NCBI RefSeq assembly: GCF_046569695.1
Contig: NZ_JBKHUI010000007.1
Span: 124,001-188,000, forward strand
Length of the DNA stretch: 64,000 nucleotides
Reading direction: 5' to 3'
From: Kluyvera sp046569695
GTDB lineage: Bacteria; Pseudomonadota; Gammaproteobacteria; Enterobacterales; Enterobacteriaceae
Position 1 is the stretch's first letter. Each line of letters begins with the position of its first letter. The position numbers and the translations under genes are program-made. The notes under the pieces were generated by a model that made no database searches, was not told where the DNA came from, and saw nothing but the letters and a program-made list of their open reading frames with translations. Below are positions 9,155-18,271 of this stretch, one piece after another.

Positions 9155-9385
9155 ATGAATGATTTAATGATTAAAACATACGTTCTGGGAAGCGTTGGCC
9201 TGCAGAAAATGCGTGATTTTTGCAAAGACCAAAATGGTGTTACTGCGGTTGAATATGCTATCGTGCTGGCGGGCGTAGCTGCAGTGGTAGCTGTTGTATT
9301 TGGTAACGATGGCCAGGTTGATAAGATGATCACTGGCCTGTTCAACAAAGCTTCAGCAGTAGTGAACAGCAAACTTATCAAGTAA
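9155..9385 (+). CDS. flp: Flp/Fap-type type IVb pilin (Tad pilus major subunit)
   Basis: 76 residues from ATG 9155, preceded by GAAGGA at 9139-9144; an in-frame ATG at 9131 is possible but poorly placed. It has the Flp layout: a 28-residue hydrophilic leader ending in Gly28, then VTAVEYAIVLAGVAAVVAVV. Cleavage after Gly28 would put Glu at +5 and Tyr at +6 of the mature protein, the hallmark of Flp pilins processed by TadV. The mature pilin is about 48 residues. It is the first gene of the island and is separated from rcpC by a hairpin and 316 bases, which fits high independent expression of the pilin. Confidence 0.92.
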   Translation: MNDLMIKTYVLGSVGLQKMRDFCKDQNGVTAVEYAIVLAGVAAVVAVVFGNDGQVDKMITGLFNKASAVVNSKLIK

Positions 9386-9405
9386 AAAATCTAAATCGTG
9401 CAAGT

Positions 9406-9442
9406 AAAAATACAGGCGGCATTATATGTCGTCTGTATTTTT
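9406..9442 (+). terminator. Hairpin after flp, probable partial terminator
   Basis: A 15-bp stem (AAAAATACAGGCGGC paired with GTCGTCTGTATTTTT, with G-U pairs) and a short loop, ending in a T-tract. Its position between the pilin and the assembly genes suggests attenuation that keeps pilin transcripts in excess over machinery transcripts. Confidence 0.75.
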
Positions 9443-9701
9443 ACAGTGAAGTCACCATTCACGATGGTGATGTTTTTTTTATAAAAATTAAAAACTTTTA
9501 ATAGGACTGCATTGTTGTTCAGTTCATGCGGTAGCTATGCATATATAGCATAATGATTTATTGCCTGAATATTAAAATCCGGGTTATCAATTTATCTGTA
9601 TTGTTTATCACGCACTGGAATCCATATGCGGCAATGATGCATGGTGCTGAATGTATTGCGTGCTAAATGAATTATTACAAATATTAATTCTGAGGATATC
9701 A
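9443..9701 (+). other. Non-coding gap between flp and rcpC
   Basis: About 260 AT-rich bases without a recognisable gene. The in-frame ATG at 9651 upstream of rcpC lacks a good ribosome binding site, so I leave it out of the CDS. The gap may hold a second promoter for the pilus assembly genes, but no clear -35/-10 pair is visible. Confidence 0.4.
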
Positions 9702-10664
9702 ATGAGCAAAAAATATAAACTAATAATTAATATTGCCATGGTAATCATCGGCATTATTGGGATGGTGATTTATTATACTGCAAACAACAACCAGGCAGTG
9801 CAACCCCAGGGTGAAACATTGCAGGTTAAGGCGGTTGAGACACCGAAGGAAAGCATAACGGTTGCCATCGCCAGAAAAGAACTAAAAAAAGGGATTCGTT
9901 TAACTTCGGAAGATTTCAAGTTAGAAACCATCCAGGTAGAGAAGGATAGCGGAGAAGCAAAACAGTTCTCGGTTGGTGATATTGATAACTGGATGGTTAA
10001 GAGCGATGTCGCTATGGGCGGAAAAATACCTGCTACGGTATTAGTCGAACCAGGAAGCGATGAATATATTCAGATGTCGGCAAAATCAGGAAGTATCGTT
10101 TATGGGTTTTCCATACAGAAATCAGACAGCTATCTTTTTACCAATCTTCGTGCTGGAGAAGGAATAGATATCTATCTGGCTTATATGCTAAGAGAAAATA
10201 GAGAAAATGATGAACTGAAGGAATTGATACCAACTGCTGATATGACCGACAGTATAAATAATAGACATTTCAAATTAATAATGAAGAACAAGAAGATTTT
10301 ATCGATCAGGTCGCAAAGCTTAAAGATGAAGAAGATCGTAGATCAAAGCAGTCCTATGGATAATGAGGGCTATATATTGGTTGAGTTGTCACCTGCTGAA
10401 GTGATGACGCTAAAAGGCTTGGAGAATAAGTCTATCTATCTGTTCCCGACGAACAGGAACGATGACGATATGAGTCTTGAACATTCAGTACTGGTTGGTA
10501 GTGAAGGGCAGTGGCCGATAGATAATCGCAATATCCTGTTTACCAATACATCATCCCCAGCACCTATAGTCGTGGAGCAGGTTGTACCCGAAAATCTTGA
10601 TATAATAAAGGAATATCGAGGTAGCAGTAGCACTAACACTACAATCGAAAACCAACAAAAATGA
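9702..10664 (+). CDS. rcpC: Flp pilus assembly protein RcpC/CpaB
   Basis: 320 residues from ATG 9702, with GAGG at 9692-9695. An N-terminal membrane anchor (IINIAMVIIGIIGMVIYY) is followed by a periplasmic SAF domain starting near residue 50 (ITVAIARKELKKGIRLTSED). CpaB/RcpC proteins work with the secretin in the periplasm or outer membrane of the Tad system. It is followed by rcpA, the order seen in Aggregatibacter and Caulobacter Tad loci. Confidence 0.88.
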   Translation: MSKKYKLIINIAMVIIGIIGMVIYYTANNNQAVQPQGETLQVKAVETPKESITVAIARKELKKGIRLTSEDFKLETIQVEKDSGEAKQFSVGDIDNWMVKSDVAMGGKIPATVLVEPGSDEYIQMSAKSGSIVYGFSIQKSDSYLFTNLRAGEGIDIYLAYMLRENRENDELKELIPTADMTDSINNRHFKLIMKNKKILSIRSQSLKMKKIVDQSSPMDNEGYILVELSPAEVMTLKGLENKSIYLFPTNRNDDDMSLEHSVLVGSEGQWPIDNRNILFTNTSSPAPIVVEQVVPENLDIIKEYRGSSSTNTTIENQQK

Positions 10665-10765
10665 GGCAATTTAATCCATAGGTGACTATCAGTCCCTTAT
10701 TGGGGAACGGATTTATACCATATCGAAATGGACTTGAAACCCATACAATAACGAGAGGATGTAGT

Positions 10766-12172
10766 ATGTTTAAAATACTTAAAGTATTTATACTTTTGCT
10801 GTTATTACCCTTCACGATTCAGGCATCATTTGCCGAAGATATGGTATTGAAAGAAGGCCAGTCAAAAGATATATCATCGGGGCAAAAAATAGATACTGTT
10901 TTCATATCCAACCCGAATGTTGCTGACTATAAAGTTATCGATAGCAAGAAAGTTGTGCTGTATGCAAAAAAAACAGGCACTACCGACCTCACAATTTATG
11001 GAGCTAAAGGTAAAGTTTTAAGAACAATTGCCATCTCTGTGGACTCTGTTGGGGGAACGCTGACTGCAAGGATAAATAAACAGTATCCAGGAACAAATAT
11101 AAAAATTGAAAGGTATATGAGCGGTACCAAACTAACATATATAATAAAAGGCGATGTTGAGACTGAAGAAATCAGAGATGAAATATATTACACGGTCGGT
11201 AGCTTGGTTGGTGATGATAAAAAAGAAAGAGAGATCAATTGGAGTTCACAGGACGGAGGCGGTAATAATATTGATCATCTGACGAAACAACAGTGGGGGA
11301 ACGTTATTGACCGTATGACTGTGCTTTCAACGCCACAGCAGGTTAACGTAAAACTGACGGTCGTTGAAGTCACAAAGACGTTCACCGATGCGCTGGGTAT
11401 TGAGTGGAGTAGCTTAACGCTAGATAGTATTATTAATGGCGGCAGCAGTAAGAATAATGCGGGTGTGTTTAGCTTGATTGGCTTCAAAGGCGGCTTTGAT
11501 GCGGGAAATATTAGTACAATAATCAACGCTGTCAAAAATGATAGTATCGCCAGAGTGTTAGCACAGCCAAATCTAACGGTACTCTCTGGGGAATTTGCAA
11601 GTTTCCTTGTCGGCGGCGAAATCCCAATTGTAATCGATAGCGGTGGAGATAGTTCAACCTCGGTACAATATAAAGAATATGGGATCAGACTTAATATTGG
11701 TGCGAAAGTTAATCGTAGCGATAAGATCCGTTTATTCATCGCTAATGAACTTAGTAACGTGACGGGGAGTTATACCTATAATTCGTACGCAATTCCAACG
11801 ATGAATACGCGAAGGACGCAGTCAACGATAGAACTTGCCGATGGTGATAGTTTTGTAATTGGTGGGTTGCTAAGCGAGTCAGACCGGGAGTCCTTATCCA
11901 AGGTACCGTATGCTGGTGATATACCTATACTTGGTGCATTTGCCCGTAGCAGCCAAACGGAACGGGAAAAAAACGAATTAGTTGTATTTGCTACTGTTAA
12001 ATTAGTCAAACCTGTGTCTGCCACCGAAAGTTATAAATTGCCTGTACCCAAATTCCATAGAACCTCTGTAGATAAATTATTCTTCAATGTAGGCGTCGCA
12101 GACGATCATATTAATAGACTTGAAGATAACGACGCGCGTGGGTTTATCTCACGTGGTGGTTTTATCCGCTAG
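10766..12172 (+). CDS. rcpA: Tad pilus outer membrane secretin RcpA/CpaC
   Basis: 468 residues from ATG 10766, which has GAGAGGA seven bases upstream and gives a signal peptide of about 23 residues ending in ASFA. The extra 28 codons upstream (from 10682) look non-coding. The pilus-formation N-terminal domain (VLKEGQSKDISSGQKIDTVF) is followed by the secretin domain, with VLAQPNLTVLSGEFASFLVGG and VPYAGDIPILGAFARS near the C-terminus. It forms the outer membrane channel through which the Flp pilus leaves the cell. Confidence 0.93.
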   Translation: MFKILKVFILLLLLPFTIQASFAEDMVLKEGQSKDISSGQKIDTVFISNPNVADYKVIDSKKVVLYAKKTGTTDLTIYGAKGKVLRTIAISVDSVGGTLTARINKQYPGTNIKIERYMSGTKLTYIIKGDVETEEIRDEIYYTVGSLVGDDKKEREINWSSQDGGGNNIDHLTKQQWGNVIDRMTVLSTPQQVNVKLTVVEVTKTFTDALGIEWSSLTLDSIINGGSSKNNAGVFSLIGFKGGFDAGNISTIINAVKNDSIARVLAQPNLTVLSGEFASFLVGGEIPIVIDSGGDSSTSVQYKEYGIRLNIGAKVNRSDKIRLFIANELSNVTGSYTYNSYAIPTMNTRRTQSTIELADGDSFVIGGLLSESDRESLSKVPYAGDIPILGAFARSSQTEREKNELVVFATVKLVKPVSATESYKLPVPKFHRTSVDKLFFNVGVADDHINRLEDNDARGFISRGGFIR

Positions 12173-12185
12173 ATAGGGAACAACT

Positions 12186-13319
12186 ATGTTAGATTTAACT
12201 AAAATTAATAAAAAAAATTTCGAAAGTAAAGTCGATACATCTTCATCAGGTTCTATCGCTATTATTACCGCAAGAGAAAATATAGCATCAGGTCTAGCAA
12301 CACAGATAAGAATGAATGCTGGTATAGAGGTAACACGTATTGACGCATGTTTTTACGACATGACTGATGGAAAAATGATACCATCAAGTAGCTATGTTAT
12401 TATAGATCTTGAAAGTTTTAACGATATCGCAATTATTGAACAAAAAATGAAGTTTATACTTCCAATAACAACTAAAAAAATATTTGTTGGTGATACTGAT
12501 TCAATTCGCTTTTGTGATGAAATGAGCAGAATAGGAGCAGTCTATTTACATCTTGAATCGCAAATGCTGATGATCGGAAATGCACTAAAAAAAGTGAATG
12601 AGGTATCAGACACGTCAAGCTATACGCAGAAAATTAGCGTCATTGGCTGCAAGGGGGGAAGTGGCACTTCATTAATAGCTTGGAAGTTATTTAACGCTTT
12701 CAGTGAGCTTAGTAATTTTCCCATACTTTTGATTCAGGGCCATACAGGTACTCCTGACCTAGATCTCATTGCTGATACATCGTTAGCACGTGATGGAGTC
12801 ATCACCCATCTTAATGATCATCAGGGTATTAAAATAGCTACAGAAGAGGAGTTATGGCAGTTCGATGCTCCTGAGTATCGGAATTATAATATTGTCATTT
12901 TTGATCATAATGTTACAACACAGGTTAGGGATAAGTTGACATTAATAGTTCCTGGATCAGATTTTATGTTTATTGTTGTTACCAGAGAACTGGCTTCGGT
13001 GCGCAACGCGCGCTTGATCATTGACGAATTTGAGCGCATCTCTCCCTCACCGGAGAGTGCAAAAGAGTTATCAAAGAATATTCTCATATTGAATGAGAAT
13101 CATCTTGCCAGACCTGATGAATTATCTAATGAGGATATTGAAAACTATTTGGGTAAAAAAATTGATATTATCCATTCTTATGTCAAGGATATGAAGCAAA
13201 AAAATAAAAATACCTCAATTAATGATTTTGCAATGAAAATGCTCGGTATAAAAGGTAAAGCTGAATCTAACGATAAAAAGAAAAGTTTACTATTTTTTTC
13301 GGTATTTAAAAAGAAATAA
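12186..13319 (+). CDS. tadZ: Tad pilus localisation protein TadZ/CpaE (MinD/ParA-like)
   Basis: 377 residues. The N-terminal half resembles a receiver-like domain without an obvious phospho-acceptor. The C-terminal half is a ParA/MinD-type ATPase fold starting near residue 150 with ISVIGCKGGSGTS. The deviant Walker A motif has lost the usual KT pair (TS instead), as is common in TadZ proteins, so ATP hydrolysis is doubtful. TadZ/CpaE proteins position the Tad machine, often at a pole. It starts 14 bases after the rcpA stop. The 54 bases after it, before tadA, hold no gene. Confidence 0.85.
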   Translation: MLDLTKINKKNFESKVDTSSSGSIAIITARENIASGLATQIRMNAGIEVTRIDACFYDMTDGKMIPSSSYVIIDLESFNDIAIIEQKMKFILPITTKKIFVGDTDSIRFCDEMSRIGAVYLHLESQMLMIGNALKKVNEVSDTSSYTQKISVIGCKGGSGTSLIAWKLFNAFSELSNFPILLIQGHTGTPDLDLIADTSLARDGVITHLNDHQGIKIATEEELWQFDAPEYRNYNIVIFDHNVTTQVRDKLTLIVPGSDFMFIVVTRELASVRNARLIIDEFERISPSPESAKELSKNILILNENHLARPDELSNEDIENYLGKKIDIIHSYVKDMKQKNKNTSINDFAMKMLGIKGKAESNDKKKSLLFFSVFKKK

Positions 13320-13373
13320 TTTTTTGAATTGAAATTTAGAAATGATGTATCTATAACTCATGGATGATGTCCT

Positions 13374-14663
13374 ATGAATAAATCGAGTTCATTTGTATAC
13401 TTTCGACAGGAAGTTCTTAAGAGTATTGATCTTGAGCAGATTGACAGTATAAAAGACAATAGATCAGAACTTCTTAATGAAGTGAATTCTGTTATTCGCT
13501 CGGTAGTCAATGACAACCGTACGGAAAATTATCTCTCTGCCCCAGAGCGACAAGAGTTATGTGAGCTTGTCGTTGATGAAATCACGGGATATGGACCTTT
13601 ACGAGAACTGATGGAAGATGAATCGGTCAGTGATATTCTCGTTAATGGTCCCAACCGTATTTTTGTTGAAAGGAAAGGGCGTCTGGAGTTATCTGAGAAG
13701 CAATTCATCAATAATGAACAATTAACAGATATAGCCCGAAGACTTGTGGGTAAGGTTGGCCGGCGCATCGATGATTCACAGCCATTGGTTGATGCACGTA
13801 TGCCTGATGGGAGTCGTTTGAACGTCGTTATTTCACCGATATCCATTGATGGAACATCAATGTCGATACGTAAATTCGGCAAAGGAAATATAACTCTGGG
13901 TGAGTTAATTAAATTCGGCAGCATGAATGAAATAATGGCTAATTTTTTGGTTATTGCTAGTCGCTGCCGGGTTAATATTATTGTGTCGGGAGGGACGGGT
14001 TCAGGTAAGACAACGTTATTGAATGCGATGTCGCAGTATATTGAAGAAAGTGAACGGGTTTTAACCCTCGAAGATGCCGCGGAACTAAGACTGCAACAGA
14101 CGCACGTACTGAGGCTGGAAACAAGGCTCGCAGGGTCAGAAAACCAGGGGCAGATTAATATGAGGAATCTGGTAATTAACTCCCTACGTATGCGCCCTGA
14201 CCGCATCATCATCGGTGAGTGTCGCGGTGCTGAAGCGTTTGAAATGCTGCAAGCGATGAATACCGGGCACGATGGTTCAATGTCAACGCTGCATGCGAAC
14301 AACCCCAGGGATGCGTTAGCTCGATTAGAAAGTATGGTGATGATGGCTAATGCCGCACTACCACTAATTGCGATTCGTCGTAATATTTCAACGGCAGTGA
14401 ATATTGTTGTACAGGCCTCACGTTTACCCGATGGTTCAAGAAAAGTCACGAATATCTCTGAAATCATGGGGATGGAAGGTGAAAATATCATTTTGCAGGA
14501 TATTTTTAATTTTACTGCTAACCCTGAAAGAGATAGCAACGGGATGATTACTGGTACATTTGCGTGTAATGGTCTTCTCCAGCGTTCTGCTGTTTATCGG
14601 CAGGCATTAGTGCATGGCTATCTTGAACCTTTACGGCAACTATTCGGGAGTAAAGTGTCATGA
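13374..14663 (+). CDS. tadA: Tad pilus assembly ATPase TadA/CpaF
   Basis: 429 residues, a secretion ATPase of the VirB11/CpaF family. Walker A GGTGSGKT lies at 206-213, the Asp box in TLEDAAEL at 231-238, Walker B in RIIIGECRG at 277-285 and the His box in STLHANN around 304-310. It powers polymerisation, and probably retraction, of Flp pilin from the cytoplasm. Its end overlaps the tadB start by four bases (ATGA). Confidence 0.95.
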   Translation: MNKSSSFVYFRQEVLKSIDLEQIDSIKDNRSELLNEVNSVIRSVVNDNRTENYLSAPERQELCELVVDEITGYGPLRELMEDESVSDILVNGPNRIFVERKGRLELSEKQFINNEQLTDIARRLVGKVGRRIDDSQPLVDARMPDGSRLNVVISPISIDGTSMSIRKFGKGNITLGELIKFGSMNEIMANFLVIASRCRVNIIVSGGTGSGKTTLLNAMSQYIEESERVLTLEDAAELRLQQTHVLRLETRLAGSENQGQINMRNLVINSLRMRPDRIIIGECRGAEAFEMLQAMNTGHDGSMSTLHANNPRDALARLESMVMMANAALPLIAIRRNISTAVNIVVQASRLPDGSRKVTNISEIMGMEGENIILQDIFNFTANPERDSNGMITGTFACNGLLQRSAVYRQALVHGYLEPLRQLFGSKVS

Positions 14664-15574
14664 TTATAGTGATTATTTCAATTATTTTTTTATTATTAGG
14701 TGTTGGGCAAATTTATTTTTCGGTTAAAAATACAAAAAAAATACAAAGTAAAATATTATCAACAAACATCATTGCCAGGCATGAGCATACGCAGAAAAAA
14801 TTAATCATCACTAATTTAATTAACAGTATCAAAGCGATTAAAGAAAAGGTTCATAGGAACCTCATCGGAAAAAATAGTGAATTGCTTATTAAAAACATGG
14901 TTATAACCATTGTTGGTATGGCAGGGGCATTATATATTAATATAGAGTTCTTACAGTTTGATAATCTCACTATCGCTATAGTTGTTATGGTTATCATACC
15001 TTATATTCTCTATATACAGCAGATAAAAAAAAGTAGAACCGAATTTGAGCGTGATTTTTCTGAAGCTTTAAATATCATTAATAGCTCCGTCAGAGTGGGT
15101 AGACCGGTATTACAAGGCTTTGATGAATGTGCCAAAATGATCAATAGTGATTTTGGCCAGGAGTTCAAAAGGATATTAATGAGACTTGATATCGGTGATG
15201 AACCCGAACGTGTTTTCATGGATTCCTATTATCGCTATCCCTACAGTGAGTATTTTTCATTTGTAATAACAGTCTTAATAAATTTAAAAGGCGGAGGGCA
15301 AGTTAGCGAAGTAATGACGAGATTGACAATGCTGATCTCAGCAAGTAAAGCTTTAGACAGAAAAAAAATTGCCATGACGGCTGAGGCCAGAATGTCAGTA
15401 AAAGTGCTTGTGATTATACCTGTGTTCTTTTTCTTCTTTATCAAATTTGTTTCACCTGATAATTTTGAGGTATTAATAGGGACCGATTCTGGACGACTTA
15501 TACTCTATTATGCAATAGGTAGCATATTAACAGGGATATGGTTAGTCTGGATGATGATGAATAAGGTTGGATAA
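14660..15574 (+). CDS. tadB: Tad pilus inner membrane platform protein TadB
   Basis: 304 residues, a T2SSF-type (GspF/PilC-related) membrane protein. Membrane segments are visible at the N-terminus (IIVIISIIFLLLGVGQIYF), two around residues 78-118, and two at the C-terminus; the cytoplasmic T2SSF domain around residues 130-240 contains FSEALNIINSSVRVG. With TadC it forms the platform that couples TadA to pilin assembly. It overlaps tadA and ends one base before the chosen tadC ATG. Confidence 0.92.
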   Translation: MIIVIISIIFLLLGVGQIYFSVKNTKKIQSKILSTNIIARHEHTQKKLIITNLINSIKAIKEKVHRNLIGKNSELLIKNMVITIVGMAGALYINIEFLQFDNLTIAIVVMVIIPYILYIQQIKKSRTEFERDFSEALNIINSSVRVGRPVLQGFDECAKMINSDFGQEFKRILMRLDIGDEPERVFMDSYYRYPYSEYFSFVITVLINLKGGGQVSEVMTRLTMLISASKALDRKKIAMTAEARMSVKVLVIIPVFFFFFIKFVSPDNFEVLIGTDSGRLILYYAIGSILTGIWLVWMMMNKVG

Positions 15575-15575
15575 A

Positions 15576-16433
15576 ATGATATATGCATTTTTCTGCATTT
15601 TGTTTGCAATTGGTATGCGAAGTATATTATTGCTTATTTATCGACAGCGTAGAATGAAGAAAGTTGAGAAATTAATCAATTTCTCATCCAAGAGTGAAGG
15701 TTCGAAAAATGTGCTTACCTACGGAAGCAGCTTAATAGAATCTCAATTAGATAAAACATTTAAAAAGAATAGTAAGATTATCTCTGCGTCATCAGCATTA
15801 GATCAAAACGTGAAGATTAAAGCTGCTTTGTTTTTATTTATTGCTCTTCCCGTTACGGTGCTGGAATACTCCGGTTGGCTAGAGTTGGGTTCGCAGACTT
15901 TGATGATTGTGATCCTCGCTATTCTTTCTTTTATTATCATTGTTCCTGCTCGTATTCAGAAATCCGTGACGCAAAGAAGATTCAGTAGAATTTCTAATGA
16001 TATACCTTACCTTATAGACCTTTTAGCTGTTTGTATACAATCAGGAATGACGGTTGAAGCGGCTTTAACTTATATTGCTTATAAAATTGACAGTATTAAT
16101 AAAGATTTATCTGCATTACTCATTCGTACCGTGCTGAGATCTGAAGTTAGTGGTATCAACACTGCACTTGAGCAACTTTCTAGCGAAGTGAACAATGAAG
16201 AGGTACGAATGTTATGTTCAACTTTATTGCAAAGCACCAAGTTTGGTTCTTCAATATATAATATACTAATAGATTTGTCGAAAGATATCAGACAAATGCA
16301 GTTATTGAGTATGGAGGAAAAAGTCGCTGCGCTTTCAGCGAAAATGACATTCCCAATGATTGCTTTTATTCTCTTTCCCCTAATAGCACTAGTTGCTGGT
16401 CCGGGCCTGATTAAGATGAGCTCAACATGGTAA
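15576..16433 (+). CDS. tadC: Tad pilus inner membrane platform protein TadC
   Basis: 285 residues from ATG 15576 with AAGG nine bases upstream; an alternative TTG at 15567 would overlap the tadB stop. Second T2SSF-domain protein of the platform, with membrane segments at the N-terminus, around residues 85-130 and at the C-terminus (IAFILFPLIALVAGPGLI). The conserved stretch ISNDIPYLIDLLAVCIQSG is typical of TadC. It overlaps the tadD start by seven bases. Confidence 0.9.
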   Translation: MIYAFFCILFAIGMRSILLLIYRQRRMKKVEKLINFSSKSEGSKNVLTYGSSLIESQLDKTFKKNSKIISASSALDQNVKIKAALFLFIALPVTVLEYSGWLELGSQTLMIVILAILSFIIIVPARIQKSVTQRRFSRISNDIPYLIDLLAVCIQSGMTVEAALTYIAYKIDSINKDLSALLIRTVLRSEVSGINTALEQLSSEVNNEEVRMLCSTLLQSTKFGSSIYNILIDLSKDIRQMQLLSMEEKVAALSAKMTFPMIAFILFPLIALVAGPGLIKMSSTW

Positions 16434-17731
16434 AAAAATTATTACCTATAGTAATGCTTGCGGTACTTAGTGGATGTTCAGGTGGGTTATCAAATGCATC
16501 AGAAGATGATCAAAAGGAATATATATTAACACAGCTAAATGACTATCAGGGTTTGATAGAAATATATAGAAAGAAACTTAGTCTTCAAGATAATGTAGAC
16601 GATCGCTATCATCTATCCATGCTCTATAACAAAATTGGAGATTATAATTCATCCAATATATACCTTAAACCATTAGTAGAAAGTAATGGGGACACCAAAT
16701 ATTCTTTGCTCCAGGCTAAGAATCTCATTGAACTTGGAAATGAGAGTGACGCTAGGGATATTTTAGACAATCTTATATCAAAAGATGAAGCAAATGGTGA
16801 GCTATGGAACCTACAGGGTATTATGCTAGCTCAGCAAGGACGTTATTCCGATGCAATGCGATCTTTTGAGAAGGCCAGAGGCCTATTTTATAATGAAGAG
16901 ATAGTCATCAACAATATCGCGATGATGGAGATCTTACAGCAAGATTATGTAAACGCTCGTGACAACTTACTATCGTTGTATGTTAGAAAAAAATACCGCT
17001 CACAGACAGTGTATAATCTTGTATATTCCCTTGTTAAGATCGGGGATTATGGTAGTGCGCGAAAAATACTTGTTAGTGAAAAGATGATCTTGTCTGATGC
17101 CGATGAACTCATCAGTTCATTAGCAAAATTATCACCTCGAGAGCAAGTTCAACTAAATGTTCAGAATAATTCAAAGTGGGTTAAAAAAGATAGCCAGATA
17201 GATGAAAAATCTGGATCACATAATGAAAGCTCATTGCCAGTCAGTGTAAATAAATCATTATCTGAACAGCATGCAGCTAATATAGCACCAGCACCAGCAC
17301 CAGCACCAGCAGTTGCATCTAAGCAATGTGATTTGGCTGAGAATCAAAATGATAAGGTTTTACCATTTAAGGGAAAAATTGCAAACGCAAAATCAATAGC
17401 AATATTGACTTCAGCAAGCATTACTAATGGCGACCGATTAGCGCTATATTCTTCATATCCTATTAATTTCATGCTGCTGCCAAAACTATATGACAATCAG
17501 ATCGAATTAGAATTGTTTAGTGTACAACCACTAAATTCGATATTTGATTCTCAGTTAGCCATAATGAATAAACGCCCTGATGTCAAAAAAATAGAGTTTA
17601 TTAATAAAGGTGATGGGAATACTATCTTAAGAATCATTACTGCTCGTTGCATCAAATCGGAATCCATTAAAAGAACGACGACTACTGGTAAGAATAAAGA
17701 AAAAATATTGATAGATTTTACTTATGAATGA
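16427..17731 (+). CDS. tadD: Enlarged TadD-like TPR lipoprotein with extra C-terminal domain
   Basis: 434 residues, clearly longer than usual TadD. A lipoprotein signal peptide ends in the lipobox LSGC (Cys17). Residues about 40-240 form tetratricopeptide repeats (for example LWNLQGIMLAQQGRYSDAMR). Then comes a polar linker with a Pro-Ala repeat at about 287-296, and a separate C-terminal domain of about 120 residues that looks like a beta-sandwich, rich in alternating hydrophobics (IELELFSVQPL, KKIEFINKGDGNTILRI), with two Cys residues. TadD anchors in the outer membrane and helps secretin assembly. No separate rcpB gene is present; the C-terminal domain could supply an RcpB-like or cell-wall-binding role, which is inference. 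The 108 bases after the stop are non-coding. Confidence 0.8.
   Translation: MVKKLLPIVMLAVLSGCSGGLSNASEDDQKEYILTQLNDYQGLIEIYRKKLSLQDNVDDRYHLSMLYNKIGDYNSSNIYLKPLVESNGDTKYSLLQAKNLIELGNESDARDILDNLISKDEANGELWNLQGIMLAQQGRYSDAMRSFEKARGLFYNEEIVINNIAMMEILQQDYVNARDNLLSLYVRKKYRSQTVYNLVYSLVKIGDYGSARKILVSEKMILSDADELISSLAKLSPREQVQLNVQNNSKWVKKDSQIDEKSGSHNESSLPVSVNKSLSEQHAANIAPAPAPAPAVASKQCDLAENQNDKVLPFKGKIANAKSIAILTSASITNGDRLALYSSYPINFMLLPKLYDNQIELELFSVQPLNSIFDSQLAIMNKRPDVKKIEFINKGDGNTILRIITARCIKSESIKRTTTTGKNKEKILIDFTYE
17285..17308 (+). repeat. Tandem hexamer repeat coding Ala-Pro
   Basis: Four consecutive GCACCA units inside tadD encode (AP)4 of the linker. Changes in copy number would keep the reading frame and alter only linker length. 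Confidence 0.85.
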
Positions 17732-17839
17732 TTAAAATTACTCGCTAGTCACTTTAATTTGATGCATGGCTATTTTCAATACTACCTATATCTATCGTGA
17801 TTAAACGTATTAAAATAAAATTGCATTTTGAGGTTGTTA

Positions 17840-18211
17840 ATGGAAATAAATATTGAGGATTTATTGCTGGAGTTAAAAGAGGTCAATGGCGTAGAGCAGG
17901 TTGCACTGATTAATATTATAAAAAAAGAGGTTGAGTATGAATTTAATCTTGATGATAACAGTGGACCATTAGTTCAGGCAATGAGCGACATTGTTAGAGC
18001 TAATATAAAGTATGCTCGGTTATCATCATCAAAAAATTATTTTGAAGATATAATGATTACGTATAGTGATTGTATTCATTTATTAATTTCCTTTTCCTAT
18101 ATCAGTAATCGATTTATTTATATCGGCATCGATAAACGTTCAAATATTGCTTTGACACGGCTAAAACTAAATGAATGCTTGTCCATTCGCTTTAGTGCCC
18201 CTATGTTATAA
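17840..18211 (+). CDS. Roadblock/LC7-like protein (first of three in the locus)
   Basis: 123 residues from ATG 17840 with GAGG seven bases upstream. The alternation of elements (helix LEDLLLELKEVNGVEQVALI, strands, a helix near LVQAMSDIVRANIK, strands IMITYSDCIHLLISF and IYIGIDKR, then the helix SNIALTRLKLNECL) fits the roadblock/LC7 fold. The end closely parallels the roadblock gene at 24247 (YYVLDKSKANLALARHHV). Such proteins dimerise and act as platforms or activators for small Ras-like GTPases, one of which lies at 23676. No signal peptide, so cytoplasmic. The family assignment is by pattern only; the role in pilus control is inference. Confidence 0.6.
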   Translation: MEINIEDLLLELKEVNGVEQVALINIIKKEVEYEFNLDDNSGPLVQAMSDIVRANIKYARLSSSKNYFEDIMITYSDCIHLLISFSYISNRFIYIGIDKRSNIALTRLKLNECLSIRFSAPML

Positions 18212-18271
18212 ATATAGAGTATATATTCTAAGAACGTCTTATTGATACCAATTAACTTATTTTGGAGAATT

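Noticed and set aside
10682..10765. N-terminal extension of the secretin from 10682
   Set aside because: The first codon is not an ATG with a ribosome binding site, and starting there would hide the signal peptide.
13529..14539. 336-codon open frame on the minus strand across tadA
   Set aside because: Shadow of the clear TadA ATPase frame; composition is not protein-like.
17285..17308. GCACCA repeat in tadD as a phase-variation switch
   Set aside because: The unit is six bases long, so gain or loss keeps the frame; only linker length would change.
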